A model generated the notes under the pieces. That model saw only the letters and a list, made by a program, of their open reading frames with translations, was not told where the DNA came from and made no database searches. The translations under genes were made by a program, and so were the position numbers. From positions 9,306-73,305 of the forward strand of contig CAJFCJ010000040.1 in the NCBI GenBank assembly GCA_904063045.1: a stretch of DNA of 64,000 nt, in the 5' to 3' direction. This DNA is from Dimorphilus gyrociliatus. Lineage: Eukaryota > Annelida > Polychaeta > Dinophilidae. Of the stretch, positions 22,789 to 33,240 are shown piece by piece (position 1 is the stretch's first letter; each line of letters starts with the position of its first letter).

Positions 22789-23781
22789 TTATTCTAACAG
22801 AATTTCGCAAATCTCCATTTTCTTAAATAATCTGAAATTTATGGATTGAGTTGGTGGACACTTGAATTTGCAGTTGTCGAATATTGAACAAATAATTTTC
22901 ATACCATTTTCTTTCTGTATAAATATTTCAATGTAAGAATTGCATAAGAATGGTAATTTTGTTAGAATTTCTCCTAATTCTGCTTCCTTGTTACTGTACA
23001 ATTGAATCATATGCTCAATTGGAATTGAAATACATGTTGTACTATTTTCATCTTTCAATTCCATTAGTTCATCAGTATTTAGGCAACTTGTATTTTTTGT
23101 TATAAAGAGGTCAAAGGTCATAAATTTAAAAATACATTTCAATTTTTCTAAAGTATAATGTATTGTTTCACTATAATGACCTACATCAGCAGTATGAATC
23201 TCTATTAGGGGTAAACTATCTTCTATAACACTAAATTCTCCTTCTTCTGTTTGTTCACTGCCTCCATTCTCACCAGTCATTGTACAATTCAATTGAGGAT
23301 TACCATTAATATCGCATACAGTACGAACAAAGCATTTACATATTCCATGTTGACCATCATTCAAACTGGAAAAGAATGTTTTATCATAGAATAAAAGTCT
23401 TTGCCATGTTAGATCAGCTCCTTTATTCTTGTAGAGTATTCTTTGAGTACACTTTGACATTCCCTTTTTAAATTCTCTGATATCATCATCACTATAATTT
23501 CCATAAGCAATTTTATCAATGTAAAATTCTTCTTCGTATGTATCTGAAAATACCTTTTCAATTTCTCCACTGTTGCTCAGCATTGCTATACCATGTGTTG
23601 AATTTATTCTACTACATACTACATTAGCTGCTTGGCCATTTATTCTTGGTTTTATTGAGTAAGATCCATCCAATTCAGTTTTCATCAATGCTTCCCTACA
23701 AGAAACATATTCTTGAATAATTAAACAATTGAAAACTTTAATATCAATGATTAGGAAAAGAAAATTAGCAATGAAATTCAT
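22789..23781 (-). CDS. Secreted protein with contactin-associated/fibrinogen-like N-domain
   Basis: Uninterrupted frame of 330 residues. The ATG at 23781 is chosen because it starts a signal peptide (MNFIANFLFLIIDIKVFNC). Residues about 25-125 follow the pattern of the fibrinogen-related domain found in contactin-associated and related proteins: SCREALMKTELDGSYSIKP, VVCSRINSTHGIAML, YIDKIAYGNYSDDDIREFKK, MSKCTQRILYKN. The rest is Cys-containing (CKCFVRTVCD; CSIFDNCKFKCPP) and not assigned. No transmembrane segment is visible, so it is probably secreted. An added exon at either end is possible. Confidence 0.65.
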   Translation of the reverse strand: MNFIANFLFLIIDIKVFNCLIIQEYVSCREALMKTELDGSYSIKPRINGQAANVVCSRINSTHGIAMLSNSGEIEKVFSDTYEEEFYIDKIAYGNYSDDDIREFKKGMSKCTQRILYKNKGADLTWQRLLFYDKTFFSSLNDGQHGICKCFVRTVCDINGNPQLNCTMTGENGGSEQTEEGEFSVIEDSLPLIEIHTADVGHYSETIHYTLEKLKCIFKFMTFDLFITKNTSCLNTDELMELKDENSTTCISIPIEHMIQLYSNKEAELGEILTKLPFLCNSYIEIFIQKENGMKIICSIFDNCKFKCPPTQSINFRLFKKMEICEILLE

Positions 23782-23829
23782 ATTAATACTTGATAGACTG
23801 CTAAACACTGACTCTGACTCTGCACATTG

Positions 23830-24690
23830 AAATATAACACATTAATTTGTCTATATATTAAGTTCTCTTTTTTTACCTTAACAATCTTAAAACAAATATT
23901 CAAATATTTATTCAATTACTTTATATTTAAACAAATTATGTTTTATTAATAATTATAAATTTACTTGGATAATGCCACACCCCATACCAGTCTGCATGCA
24001 ACAAATTTCATAAAAATTCACATCTAGCCCTGATTTTACCCTATATGATTATTACTTGTTTGCATCCTCTTTTTTCATCCAAATTTTGTTGTAATACACC
24101 CAAATTGTTACATTTCATTCATCAATGGAAAGCAATATTGAAAGAGTATTATAGAGTACTCTACACACCTAAAACTACAACATACACTATTTAAACTAAG
24201 TTGTAAAAGTATTTTACAACTTAGATGTTAACCCTAATTATTATACACATCATATTTAATGAATATTAATTATATCTTCCACTATTCTATTTATATTTGG
24301 AGCTTTTAGATTATTGTCACTTTTCAACAGTATTGTATGCACAATACTATATTGAATGATTAAGTTTAATACTTTTATCCTACCAGTCCTTTACACAGAA
24401 ACATATTATCTTACACAAACAATTATTATTAATAATTTGTTGTATATTAAAACGGCATCAAGTTGACCTTTTCCTATTTTTGTGTTTTGGAATCAATCCA
24501 ACTTCTATTAATAATTGTTACATCTTAGGCAACTTTCTGACCTACTAAAATAGGGAGCAAAAGTTCTCCAAGATAAAGAAAAAGTAACAAACATGGAAGT
24601 ATATTTGAACTTTCCCTTTATCCAAATTGTTACATTTGTTTGTGTGAATATTTTTATCCGTGAACTGTGAACTATTGGAAAAGTATATAA
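23830..24690. other. Intergenic, no gene seen
   Basis: AT-rich sequence without coding signs. Its right part probably contains the upstream portion of the repeat A copy that follows. Confidence 0.4.
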
Positions 24691-24980
24691 ACCCTACGAA
24701 TTTAACAGTAGTCAGTTCAGTTTTCTAACCATCAGCTGGTTGTTCAAACTTGCTTGTTTAGAACTAGAAACTCATTTACTCAAATACATATTCTTTGAAT
24801 GAAATACTGGTGTTTGTTGGTTAATTTTTACTGGAATTACATTTATTAAGACTACTTGTGGACGAACTTGAAAGGTTCTATTTGGACCAGTACTTTGGCA
24901 CATTGGTAAATGATTGGAGAGGACGAATTTGATAGTGACGAGCTAGGACTTCCTACAATTACAATACAACAAAGTACAGT
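24690..24980 (+). repeat. LTR-like repeat A with TATA and initiator
   Basis: AAAGTATATAAACCCTACG at 24680 precedes AGTCAGTTCAGTTTTC by about 30 bp. Then come ACTAGAAACTCATTTACTC, TGTGGACGAACTTGAAAGGT and a terminal TTACAATACAACAAAGTACA. It is one of the cleanest copies of the family in the window. Confidence 0.6.
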
Positions 24981-25189
24981 TCCATTGATTTTGGTGATTT
25001 TTTTCTACCATCACTATACTACAGATAGGCCGAAGTAAGTGTTAATCTGTTTTAGGCCTATTCAAAACACTCTTTTTGAATTATAATCTTCGTTAACATT
25101 ATTAATATCAACATTTGATATATTGAGCAGCTTATTAACATTTTTTTTCTTTAAGACCATTCCTTAATTAAAATAACAATAGAATGTGT

Positions 25190-25420
25190 ATTGAGTAAAT
25201 GGGTTCCAATCTAAAAGTAAAGTGTATTCTACAATTAGAGATTAGAGACTGCTAAGCTTTGGACATTCACCAAAGCTTGGGTTCACGTGGTCAAAGGTTT
25301 ACTTTGATGAAATGTGATGACTTTATATTTGACATGCAATAAGAAAGACTGTTGCATGCCGTTTACAATATACAATTTCCAAATTGAGGCCGCATGGCCA
25401 ACATGTGTTGCTACATAACA
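25190..25420 (-). repeat. LTR-like repeat A, inverted partial copy
   Basis: On the minus strand it carries GATTGGAACCCATTTACTC, the U3-like CCAAGCTTTGGTGAATGTCC and the family start ACACATGTTGGCCATGC. It faces the plus-strand copy at 24690 across about 200 bp. Confidence 0.5.
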
Positions 25421-25981
25421 AATCTTTCCAAAGTTCTTTCTAAAGTTCTATCATTTTATCATTGTAATTTTAATTTTTTAAATATTTTGAAAAATGTCTT
25501 CGTTTTTTCTTCATTCAAATTACACCTCCAGACAGAGATTGACTTCAAAGTGTAGCAGGGTGTTTTCAATCCATAACCCATTTTGCTATTACCAGTTAAG
25601 TCCAATAATGAACAAACATAAAATGTTTCTCCAAGAAAATTTGCTTAAACATTATTTAAATTGCACAAGACAATAGTGACTGTTTTTAAACAGTTGGAAG
25701 ATAAATGCTTGGCATATACTAAAAAAAAGATTCTTAATAGGACAGATTCTACATTCCAATTAGTAACATTTTATGTGGTCGCCATTTTGATTTTGTGTAA
25801 AATATCTGATACAATTTTAGAAAACTGTGACTAATCTTTAAATTTAAACAGTAGTGAAATTTTCTAGTGCTTAAATTGAAAATGATTACAAATGGGTATT
25901 ACTAAAACACAAACGATAATTGATTGATTCTTTAAAAAAAATCTTCTCTTCTTTCTACATTAATCATAGTGAAGTTTCTCA

Positions 25982-27432
25982 TCATCTTCCAAAAAATCTC
26001 TTCTGTTCAGTTATATTTGCTGATCTAAATTTCGACAGTTTCTTTTGATGGACCCTTTTAAAAACTTTGACACTTTTACAAATCCATAAAAAAAATGACG
26101 CTGTCGCAGCTCTAGCCTCTCTTACTTGTTGTAAGTCAACGGAAGATATCATCTCCTGAGCTCTGATTATAATGCCTGGGTGAACTTTTAAGATTTTCAA
26201 TTTCCTTATCTTCTTGATGATTGATTGTGATGAAACGAATTTAATATGCTTTTGACATTCATTCCATTTTTTTGATTCTGATTCCGGAATTGACAAAATG
26301 AGAAGCGCCGCTTTCATAACGGTATGTACAACAGATGGCGGTTTCGTGTAATTATGTAATTCGGCTATACATCTTTGATCCATTTTAAGTATTCTATTCT
26401 GTGATCTTTTAATCTCTTTTAAATTGTTTAATAGTCTATTAGCCTTCCAAAGTTCTTTTCTCAGTGAGTAGTTGACAGGTTCCACTGATGCAGGCTTAAT
26501 AGCTTTTTTAAATTTCTTATAGTCCTTATTAGAAATTGCTCTAATCAATTCTATAAACAAATAAGAATTTGACCCAAATTCGATTAAATTAAAGTTAAAG
26601 AAAAATAAAATACCAGTTTTTATAGGATTTAGATGCATCTCTTCTTTTGTCGTGTTTGTATTTATTTCCAGTTTGAGTGCTAAATTCTTGTTATCTTGTC
26701 CAGTTTCTTCATGAACTACCTATTTGAATTAAGTTGAATAGTTTAAATAGTAATTGAAAATTGTTTAAAACTTACAACTGTTGGCTGTTCTTTGTACTCA
26801 TTAATTGGTGTTTTTACTGTTTCATCAATAACTTTAGTTGAATACTCAGCATCTTTATTTTTTGTATCGCCTTTCGAATTGGTTTCTATTGCCTCTTCAT
26901 CGGAAGAAGATGTTGTTAATTCAGAATCTGTATCTGTATATGATTCTGTGCTTGTGTATGATTCTGTGTCTGTACTTGATTCTGTATCTGTGTCCCTATC
27001 TATATCGCTTTGGTAGTCAACCTCTGCTTGATTATCAATATTATCATCATCATCATCTTTCTCTTTTTCATGTGTTTGTTCTCCATCAACATTTTCACCA
27101 TCTTTCCCATGAAGATACTGTTGGAAAATTTTTTGATTGATTGATTGATAACATGTTGGAAGAGAAAAATCTACCATTTTTCTTATATTATAGAGAGTTT
27201 CTCTAATTTCAACATAGCAAGGAGAATTATTAATACTACTCTGTTGGTCGGGGTTGACAATATCTGTTGCAGGCCTATTCTCTTCTGTTGTTTGTTCTTC
27301 ACCAATCATGACGCAGACATAAAGCTGAAATATATGAGTTATTTTTGTGTTGCACTCTCCTCCACTCTGTATTGCAGTTATATCATTTTCCTCTTCGGAA
27401 TACTGTTTTAAAAATTTTTTCAAATTCAAATT
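25982..27432 (-). CDS. C-terminal exons with dynein-stalk-like domain and acidic region
   Basis: Three minus-strand exons join with good splice sites: about 27432-26777 (donor GTT/GTAAGT), about 26719-26615, and about 26550-25982. The first exon is very rich in Asp, Glu, Ser and Thr (TDTESSTDTESYTSTESYTD) and probably disordered. The last exon contains ELHNYTKPPSVVHTVMKAAL, SESKKWNECQKHIK, VSSQSIIKKIRKL and FFLWICKSVKVFKRV. This is the pattern of the dynein heavy-chain stalk and microtubule-binding region (KPPxxVxxVMxA ... LCxWVxA). No motor domain is present. It may be the 3' part of the KY-like gene upstream on the same strand (27829-30412). The microtubule link is inferred only from the motif. 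Confidence 0.6.
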
Positions 27433-27828
27433 CAAATTGACTAATTAATTCAGTATAAACAGAAATCTTACACTTGCTTCATCATTTTTATTCCAAAATG
27501 CTAATTCATCATCATATCTCGCAAAACCGCATCATTAATAGGCTCTGAAGTAGTCCTATCTCTTTCATTTTGTTTCCATTCTTTACAAAGCAGAGTAGAA
27601 CAAAAACTAATCTCATTTGCATAAATTATTTTTATTCCAATTGTTTGACTATTTTCCCCTTTAAAAGTCTGTTGAAAATTTTCTAAATTATTTTAAAAAG
27701 AAAAATTTACAAATTAGAATTCATCTACTTTTTCAGTATCTCTATTTTTTTTATAGTTATCATATTTTCTCATGATTGCTCTCCATTAATATGATACCAA
27801 AATCTTGTATTAGGAATATTAGTTTTTC
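27433..27828 (-). other. Probable introns and broken exon between two minus-strand coding blocks
   Basis: Several short polar frames on the minus strand (such as EKYDNYKKNRDTEKVDEF at about 27760-27690) and T-rich acceptor-like tracts. I cannot build an unbroken exon chain here. Confidence 0.3.
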
Positions 27829-30412
27829 TTAATTCTCTTTCAGTTTCTTCATTAGTAGAAGAGATCTGTTTGAAAATTTTTTTATTATTATTCTTATTGT
27901 AATGTCTTTTTTGGTACTTTCCTTTTTGTGGGAAGATTCCGCTGATTCCATTTGATCCCTTTTTTCTTCATAATCAGGTGCTGTCCCAGCCATATTCTCT
28001 AGCACTTTTTTCTCTACTTGTATTTTTTTCTCTTCCTCTTCCTCCTCTTCCTCTCCCTTTTCTCCTTCTTTCTTTTCCTCTTCCTCCTCTTCCTCTCCCT
28101 CCTCCTCTTCTTCTTCATTTTCCTCTTTTTCTTTCTCTTCCTCTTCTCTCTCTTCTTCATTTAGAAGTGTTTCATCATCATAAACATCAGAATGTGACAG
28201 TTGAGCAGTTGTATGAAAATCTTTATACCTTAGAATTTCAGAGAAATGTTGAGTGCGTTTTGAATATGCTGCGTCTATAATTAAATCTCCTAAACCTCTA
28301 CAAACTTGAACATAACAAGTCCAAATATCATTTTCAGGTGTGAAATTTATTATATCTTGACTATTTTCTGTTAAATAAGCTCTAATACCATAACCATGAA
28401 ATCCTGAAATCTGCAATTTTACAGTTTCTCCATAATAAAGTTTTCCAAGCCTTTCAATTAATTTATGGTTGTTGTTGGATAACAAAAGACACTTTCACTT
28501 GTTTCAATAACATAAAAATAGCAAATATATATTAAATTGTTGTCTTTAATAGAATTTATCTCATTTGCATAAATAAGACATTTATACATTCCTTTATATG
28601 GAAAGTTGATAAAAAATTGAACATATTGAACAGTATTTTCAATAAATGTATATTCATTACAATCAATTTCATGTTCATTTTCATTGAAATAAATTAATTT
28701 TATATCAAATTGACTTGATTTTGTTTTGTAAAATTTAAAATTAATTGAATTTCTACATTGTTGAAATGAATTGAAATTCAAATCAATTTTTAAATCAATT
28801 TAGTTTTCCAATTTTTGAAAAATGATGATCTCTTGGAAAGATAATTTTACATTTAGGTGTCTTATTACAAATTGCCATAAAGGAACAAATTGGATGGTAG
28901 ACTATCTCTATCGGTTTTTCACTATTCTTCCTACAGAAATTCAATAAACTGCAACAGTTATTTTCGTATTTAATTCTCTCTTCTATATAAATGTTAATAC
29001 CGTATTCGCCAACAAGATGGAAAAAACAATTTAACAATTACAATGCCATTTTCAAATGTTGTTATGCAATATTGTTTTAATGTTGTTGAATTGTATTTTA
29101 AGCTTGTAAGATCAACGTAAAATTGATAATCTTCATCATCAACTTCGAAGCTGATTTCGGCAAAATTCTCATCGGTATTGAATATTCCATTTGCAGGGGA
29201 TAAATTTCTTGGATTACCAATTGGGGAATGATAAATTCTTCCAAGTTCAGTATTTTTCACTGTAGGAAAAGGATTGATTTTTTCACTTTCTTGTTGTTTT
29301 GTATACTGAATCTTGTAGTGCAAACATTTCTGCAATTCTGTTTTAACATTCTGTAAACCTGCAAAAAGTTTTAGTTTGTAAGTTGTTGTTTTAGGTAACC
29401 TTAGATGTATAATTAGTAAATTTTCCATTCTATTCTGATACATTGCAACATAATTTTGTGGATTAAAATTTCCATTCATTATCTCCTGTTGAACTTTCGG
29501 TAATAATTCAATATGGAATACTACAGGATGGTTTGTATTTGTCTGAATAGTAATTTTATTAATAGCACTCTCAGTGACGATTACACCTCTTGGATGAGAG
29601 ATAATACCAAGTTTTAATTGGAAAAAGATGGATGGAAGATATACAAGATCCTCAAATTCTTTAAAAGACACTTCCCTAGCTAATAATTGATACTTTGGAT
29701 CATTTGGAAAATGATCATTTCTTCAGGATTTCTAAGAAAATAATTATCATTGTATTGATAAGTAAATTTTCCATTATCTATCTGTTGTTTCGAGGCAAAT
29801 TCAATATCGCAGACACCGTAACTGATCTATATAAATTAAATTCCAACTACTACTTAAAAAAGGGTTAACTTCCTGTTGACACTCATCCCAATCTGTTTTA
29901 ATAACACCTTCAACTTCTTGACATAAAATATTGGCAAAATTACAAATTATCCCAAAAATTTCACTATAAGATAATTTATTTTTCCATACTCTATATAAGA
30001 AATAAATCATTCCATCTTCCCTCGTATTATTTTCCTACGAAATTCTATCTAGATTGAGCGATGTCAACCAACGAAATAGAATTCTAATTTGGAATATTTC
30101 GTCGTGTTTATAATTTTCAATTACAATTTCAACAACTTCCTTTGGTGTTTTACTTAAAAATGTTGTAGAATTGTTTAAAATAGCAAATTGATCTACCTGA
30201 GAAAAATCATACATTTTCAATATTTCATCTTTTGTATATGGATTTTGATATATAGATTCATTAGATAATTGAAATTGTTGATTTTTAACAATCTCTAGCC
30301 ATTCAACATTTGCAAGTCTAAGATTAACATTTGTTGGAAAGTCAATATTTTTAAATTGTTCTTCAAAATATTTTTTTATTCTTTCAAATTTCTTTTTAAT
30401 TTCTGTAAAAAA
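27829..30412 (-). pseudogene. KY peptidase / transglutaminase-like gene with frameshifts
   Basis: Minus-strand blocks follow the kyphoscoliosis-peptidase (hillarin-like) plan: QVDQFAILNN and VVEIVIENYKHDEIFQIR, FRWLTSLNLDRI, a short intron (GTAGGA...TATAG), EIFGIICNFANILCQEVEGV and SSSWNLIYID, then NDNYFLRNPEEM, HFPNDPKYQLLAREVSFKEF and KLGIISHPRGVIV. Beta-rich repeats and a Glu-rich tail follow (28.0-28.2 kb). The expected catalytic Cys motif (CxGYA) and His motif (HAWN) are not present. The frame changes near 29815, 29717, 29040, 28800 and 28485, each by one base and without an intron. This points to a pseudogene or poor consensus, and the fold assignment is firmer than the gene status. Confidence 0.6.
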
Positions 30413-31043
30413 TTTTTTAGAAATTCAAAAAACACCAATTTTTATATTTATATATAAGTAGTATATTAAAATTTGTTTGTTTTTTTTTTATCTGGTACTA
30501 AGTAGATTAGAATAACAGTTCTTGAAGAGAATATTGAGAAACTACTCATACTTTTGTGTCTGGATACCTTTTCTTTTCATTCAATAGGTTCTATAAAACT
30601 ATTTATATCAGCAAAAAAATTTTTTCTAGAGAGATATCAACTTAGAAAGTAGAGAATTCTTTTACTTTCATTCACATTTATTGAGCTTAAAGGTACTCAA
30701 TGAATTATTTAATTATAAATGTTTATTAGTTTCTGCTGATAACATTTTATCACTAACTTTTTTTTAATTGAAATTTCTGTAGAGAAATTAAAAAGTAAAT
30801 TTTGAATTATCAATTGAAGTAGCCAATAAATGATTAAACACCATTTAATCACAACTTTTTAAGGCTCTTATCATCTTATCATATTTATAGATATTTGAAT
30901 ATTGTATTCACATAGGTTGATATAAACTGTCATAAATTCAACTTCTTCCTGTTCAGGCCTACATCAGCTGAAAAATATTAAAACAAAATTTTTTCTAATC
31001 CTAGTGTACAACTTTCGTTATATTTGATGCTTATACTATGCTA
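30413..31043. other. Upstream of the KY-like gene, no feature seen
   Basis: AT-rich. The 5' exons of the KY-like gene should lie here or beyond, but I see no start codon with a signal. A short match to a sequence at 21.1 and 46.2 kb (GTGTACAACTTTCGTTATAT) lies at about 31007. Confidence 0.3.
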
Positions 31044-31053
31044 CTATATACCA

Positions 31054-31259
31054 GGGACTGGTCGAAAACGGCCATAAATGAAATATTTGAAAGTTAGATT
31101 TCAGCCTGGGAAATGGTTAGGAGGAATAAGATAACTGTTGATATGTTCTTAGGAGGGTCCCATCTAAGGGTTAGGGCTATTCAAAAAGGTTACGCAAAAA
31201 CAAGGGCTGGGTTAGGGTTAGGGTAAAACCATAGATTTATGGCCGTTTTCTACCACATC
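31054..31259 (+). mobile_element. 206-bp MITE: telomere-motif core between MULE ends
   Basis: The ends GGACTGGTCGAAAACGGCCA and TGGCCGTTTTCTACCAC match the termini of the complete MULE at 50323. The interior holds the telomere-motif family core, inverted: GGTTAGGAGGAATAAGATA, GGAGGGTCCCATCTAAGGG, GGGTTAGGGTTAGGGTAAAA. The 10-bp CTATATACCA is repeated exactly at both flanks (31044-31053 and 31260-31269). Confidence 0.85.
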
Positions 31260-31309
31260 CTATATACCACTTATCTATGTATGTACTTTTCTCAAGTGTT
31301 GAACTTTGC

Positions 31310-31400
31310 AACATATTGTTCCTAGACCACCAACTGCAAAGTGCTGATTGGATATTGGAGACAAACCTACAAGTATATAAACCCTCATTAAGGGAGTTGA
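31310..31400 (+). repeat. Fragment of LTR-like repeat B
   Basis: CAACTGCAAAGTGCTGATTGG, GGAGACAAACC and AAGTATATAAACCCTCA align with the promoter part of the repeat B copies at 16.6 and 45.7 kb, here in plus orientation. Confidence 0.45.
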
Positions 31401-31678
31401 TTCAGGACTGAATGCCTGTTACTACCTACACCCTGCTTTTATACAATTCCTTATCAGTTGTTTATGTCTTAGCTGTCAACAACAAGGGTCTAACCCCAGA
31501 TAAGGGTTGTTCACAACAAATAGGGTCAAGGGTTATCAAGTTATGCAATAGTGATGTAAACAACAACAACTTTGTGTAGGTTAACCCTCAAGGGTCATTT
31601 GTTACATCATATTCATGTAAATAAACAACTTGTTGTTGTTGTCAACATGTTTGGTTATGTAATATCTTATCCTTTGCC

Positions 31679-31755
31679 TATAAAAGGTGTTGATTCTGGC
31701 AGTTCGGTACCATCTACCCCAGAGGCATCATCTACTTAAACACTTCTACCATATG
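31679..31755 (+). promoter_or_regulatory. Candidate core promoter with first-exon splice donor
   Basis: TATAAAAGGTG at 31679 is followed about 25 bp later by a GGCAGTTCGG initiator-like motif and, at about 31755, by CATATG/GTAAGT, a strong donor. No coding exon is identified nearby. The surrounding GTTGTTGTTGTC and LTR-like sequences suggest that it may belong to a retroelement rather than to a host gene. Confidence 0.35.
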
Positions 31756-32039
31756 GTAAGTATTATTCATAAAATATTTATAAACTATAGTTCATAAGTG
31801 TACATAAAGCATTTAAATTAAACACTTTGTTTAAAGGTTTCAGTAGAACCAGTATTATCATATCTTGCAAATGTATAAATTTGCCAAGCAAGTGCAGAAG
31901 GGTTTGCAATGAACTTTGCAGTAAAATTATTGTACTCCCCTTGCTTGGCGTAAAATGTAACAATTTTAATGCAACAAGTCAAGCAATCAGCATTGTTAAT
32001 ACTTATTTTGTGCATGTTTTTTAAATCAATAAACTCTGT

Positions 32040-32200
32040 TCTCTATTGTAGAAATTTCTGCTTTTTCAGAACAGTAATTGTCCTTTCTAATCATTTACCA
32101 ATTTACCAAAGTACTCACACAAATGGAACCTTTCAAGTTCCTACATAAAAAGTCTTAACAAAAGCTATTTTGGTAGAAATTATTTAACAAAAACATTGTT
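32040..32200 (-). repeat. LTR-like repeat A, inverted fragment
   Basis: GTAGAAATTTCTGC, CCTTTCTAATCATTTACCA and GGAACCTTTCAAGTTCC are the reverse complement of the 3' part of the copies at 18.9 and 24.9 kb. Confidence 0.5.
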
Positions 32201-32450
32201 AAATGTGTTGTGATTATATTGAAAATACCATTGCAATATCCTAATGTCCGATGTTGTATTAAATAAACCGAGTGATTCAATTATAAATAAATTATGATTA
32301 ATATAAAAGACAGTTTTTTTGCTTAATCATGTTTCTTCTTATATTTTATCAAATACAAATCAAAATGGCTGACGTAAAGATTTCATTCTTGCAGAGATTT
32401 TTTTTATTACCTTCTTGAATGAAATCTGTAGACACAAAACAAATTGTAAT

Positions 32451-32834
32451 TCAAGGTATGAATATTATTGTTAAAGCTCCATCAATTGCCTCTTTTAAAA
32501 TGCCTCCACGGAATTTTAACTTAACATTATCATTTTTCAATAATTTTAAAAGAACTCCACCAACTGCATAACCAGCATAGTCATGTCCTTGAGTGCCTGA
32601 TTTGTATGTTTGTGATTTTTTATAGTCATTAACATCAATATATATTTCCAATAAACCACTTTTTCCTCTATTTGGGATGTTGAATGTAATATAATAAATG
32701 CCTGTTAGAGGAACTTTAAAAGTATTTGTAGAAATATTCCAACAATTCCATGTATCAACAACAACATTTGGCGAAAAGACAACGTCTCTAAAATAATAAG
32801 GAAGTGCATAGAAAGAGAGGGTGGGCACATACAT
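32451..32834 (-). CDS. C1q-like domain protein
   Basis: 127 residues from ATG 32834 to the stop. They cover nearly a whole C1q/TNF-type jelly roll: PTLSFYALPYY at the start, FKVPLTGIYYITFNIPNRG (the FxxPxxGxYxF motif), YAGYAVGGVLLKLLKNDNVK (the L..gD.V strand) and GALTIIFIP at the end. There is no signal peptide or collagen stretch in this frame, so a 5' exon may be missing, or the gene has lost it. C1q-domain proteins are typically secreted trimeric recognition molecules. A MITE remnant begins about 50 bp upstream of the ATG. Confidence 0.7.
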   Translation of the reverse strand: MYVPTLSFYALPYYFRDVVFSPNVVVDTWNCWNISTNTFKVPLTGIYYITFNIPNRGKSGLLEIYIDVNDYKKSQTYKSGTQGHDYAGYAVGGVLLKLLKNDNVKLKFRGGILKEAIDGALTIIFIP

Positions 32835-32884
32835 AAATAGCCAACCAATTTAACAATTTAACATTGTTCCAAGACACATGTCTT

Positions 32885-33010
32885 ATGGCCAAATAAGAAA
32901 AAAAATCAGAAAACTATTGTAATTTCTAAGGGTTAGGAGTAATCAAAAAGATTAAAGAGAGCCAAGGGCTAGGTTAGGGTTAAACTGTGCAATTCTTTTC
33001 TGTCGTATCT
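32885..33010 (+). mobile_element. Telomere-motif MITE fragment
   Basis: TTCTAAGGGTTAGGAGTAAT, CAAAAAGATTAAAGAGAGCC and AAGGGCTAGGTTAGGGTTAA match the right half of the element at 36564, followed by CTTTTCTGTCG from the terminal repeat. Confidence 0.55.
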
Positions 33011-33240
33011 GTAATTTTTGTACACAATATTTTATTGCTTGATATATTTTGCTTATTCATAAAATACACAGATTACATAACAAACTGACAAAGTTTCAAT
33101 ATAGATTTTGTTTAAGGTCACGTGACATATACACATTCCACTGCTAATCAATGTCAATTAGAATGTAAGTTACTTATGCATTGATGGATTAGGATAAGGA
33201 TTAGGAGGAAGATTAATAGCACGAGAAGAGGAATTATCTT

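Noticed and set aside
27978-28280. Plus-strand Leu/Pro/Ser-rich open frame
   Set aside because: It is the complement of a Glu/Lys-rich stretch on the minus strand and has no start, signal or splice support.
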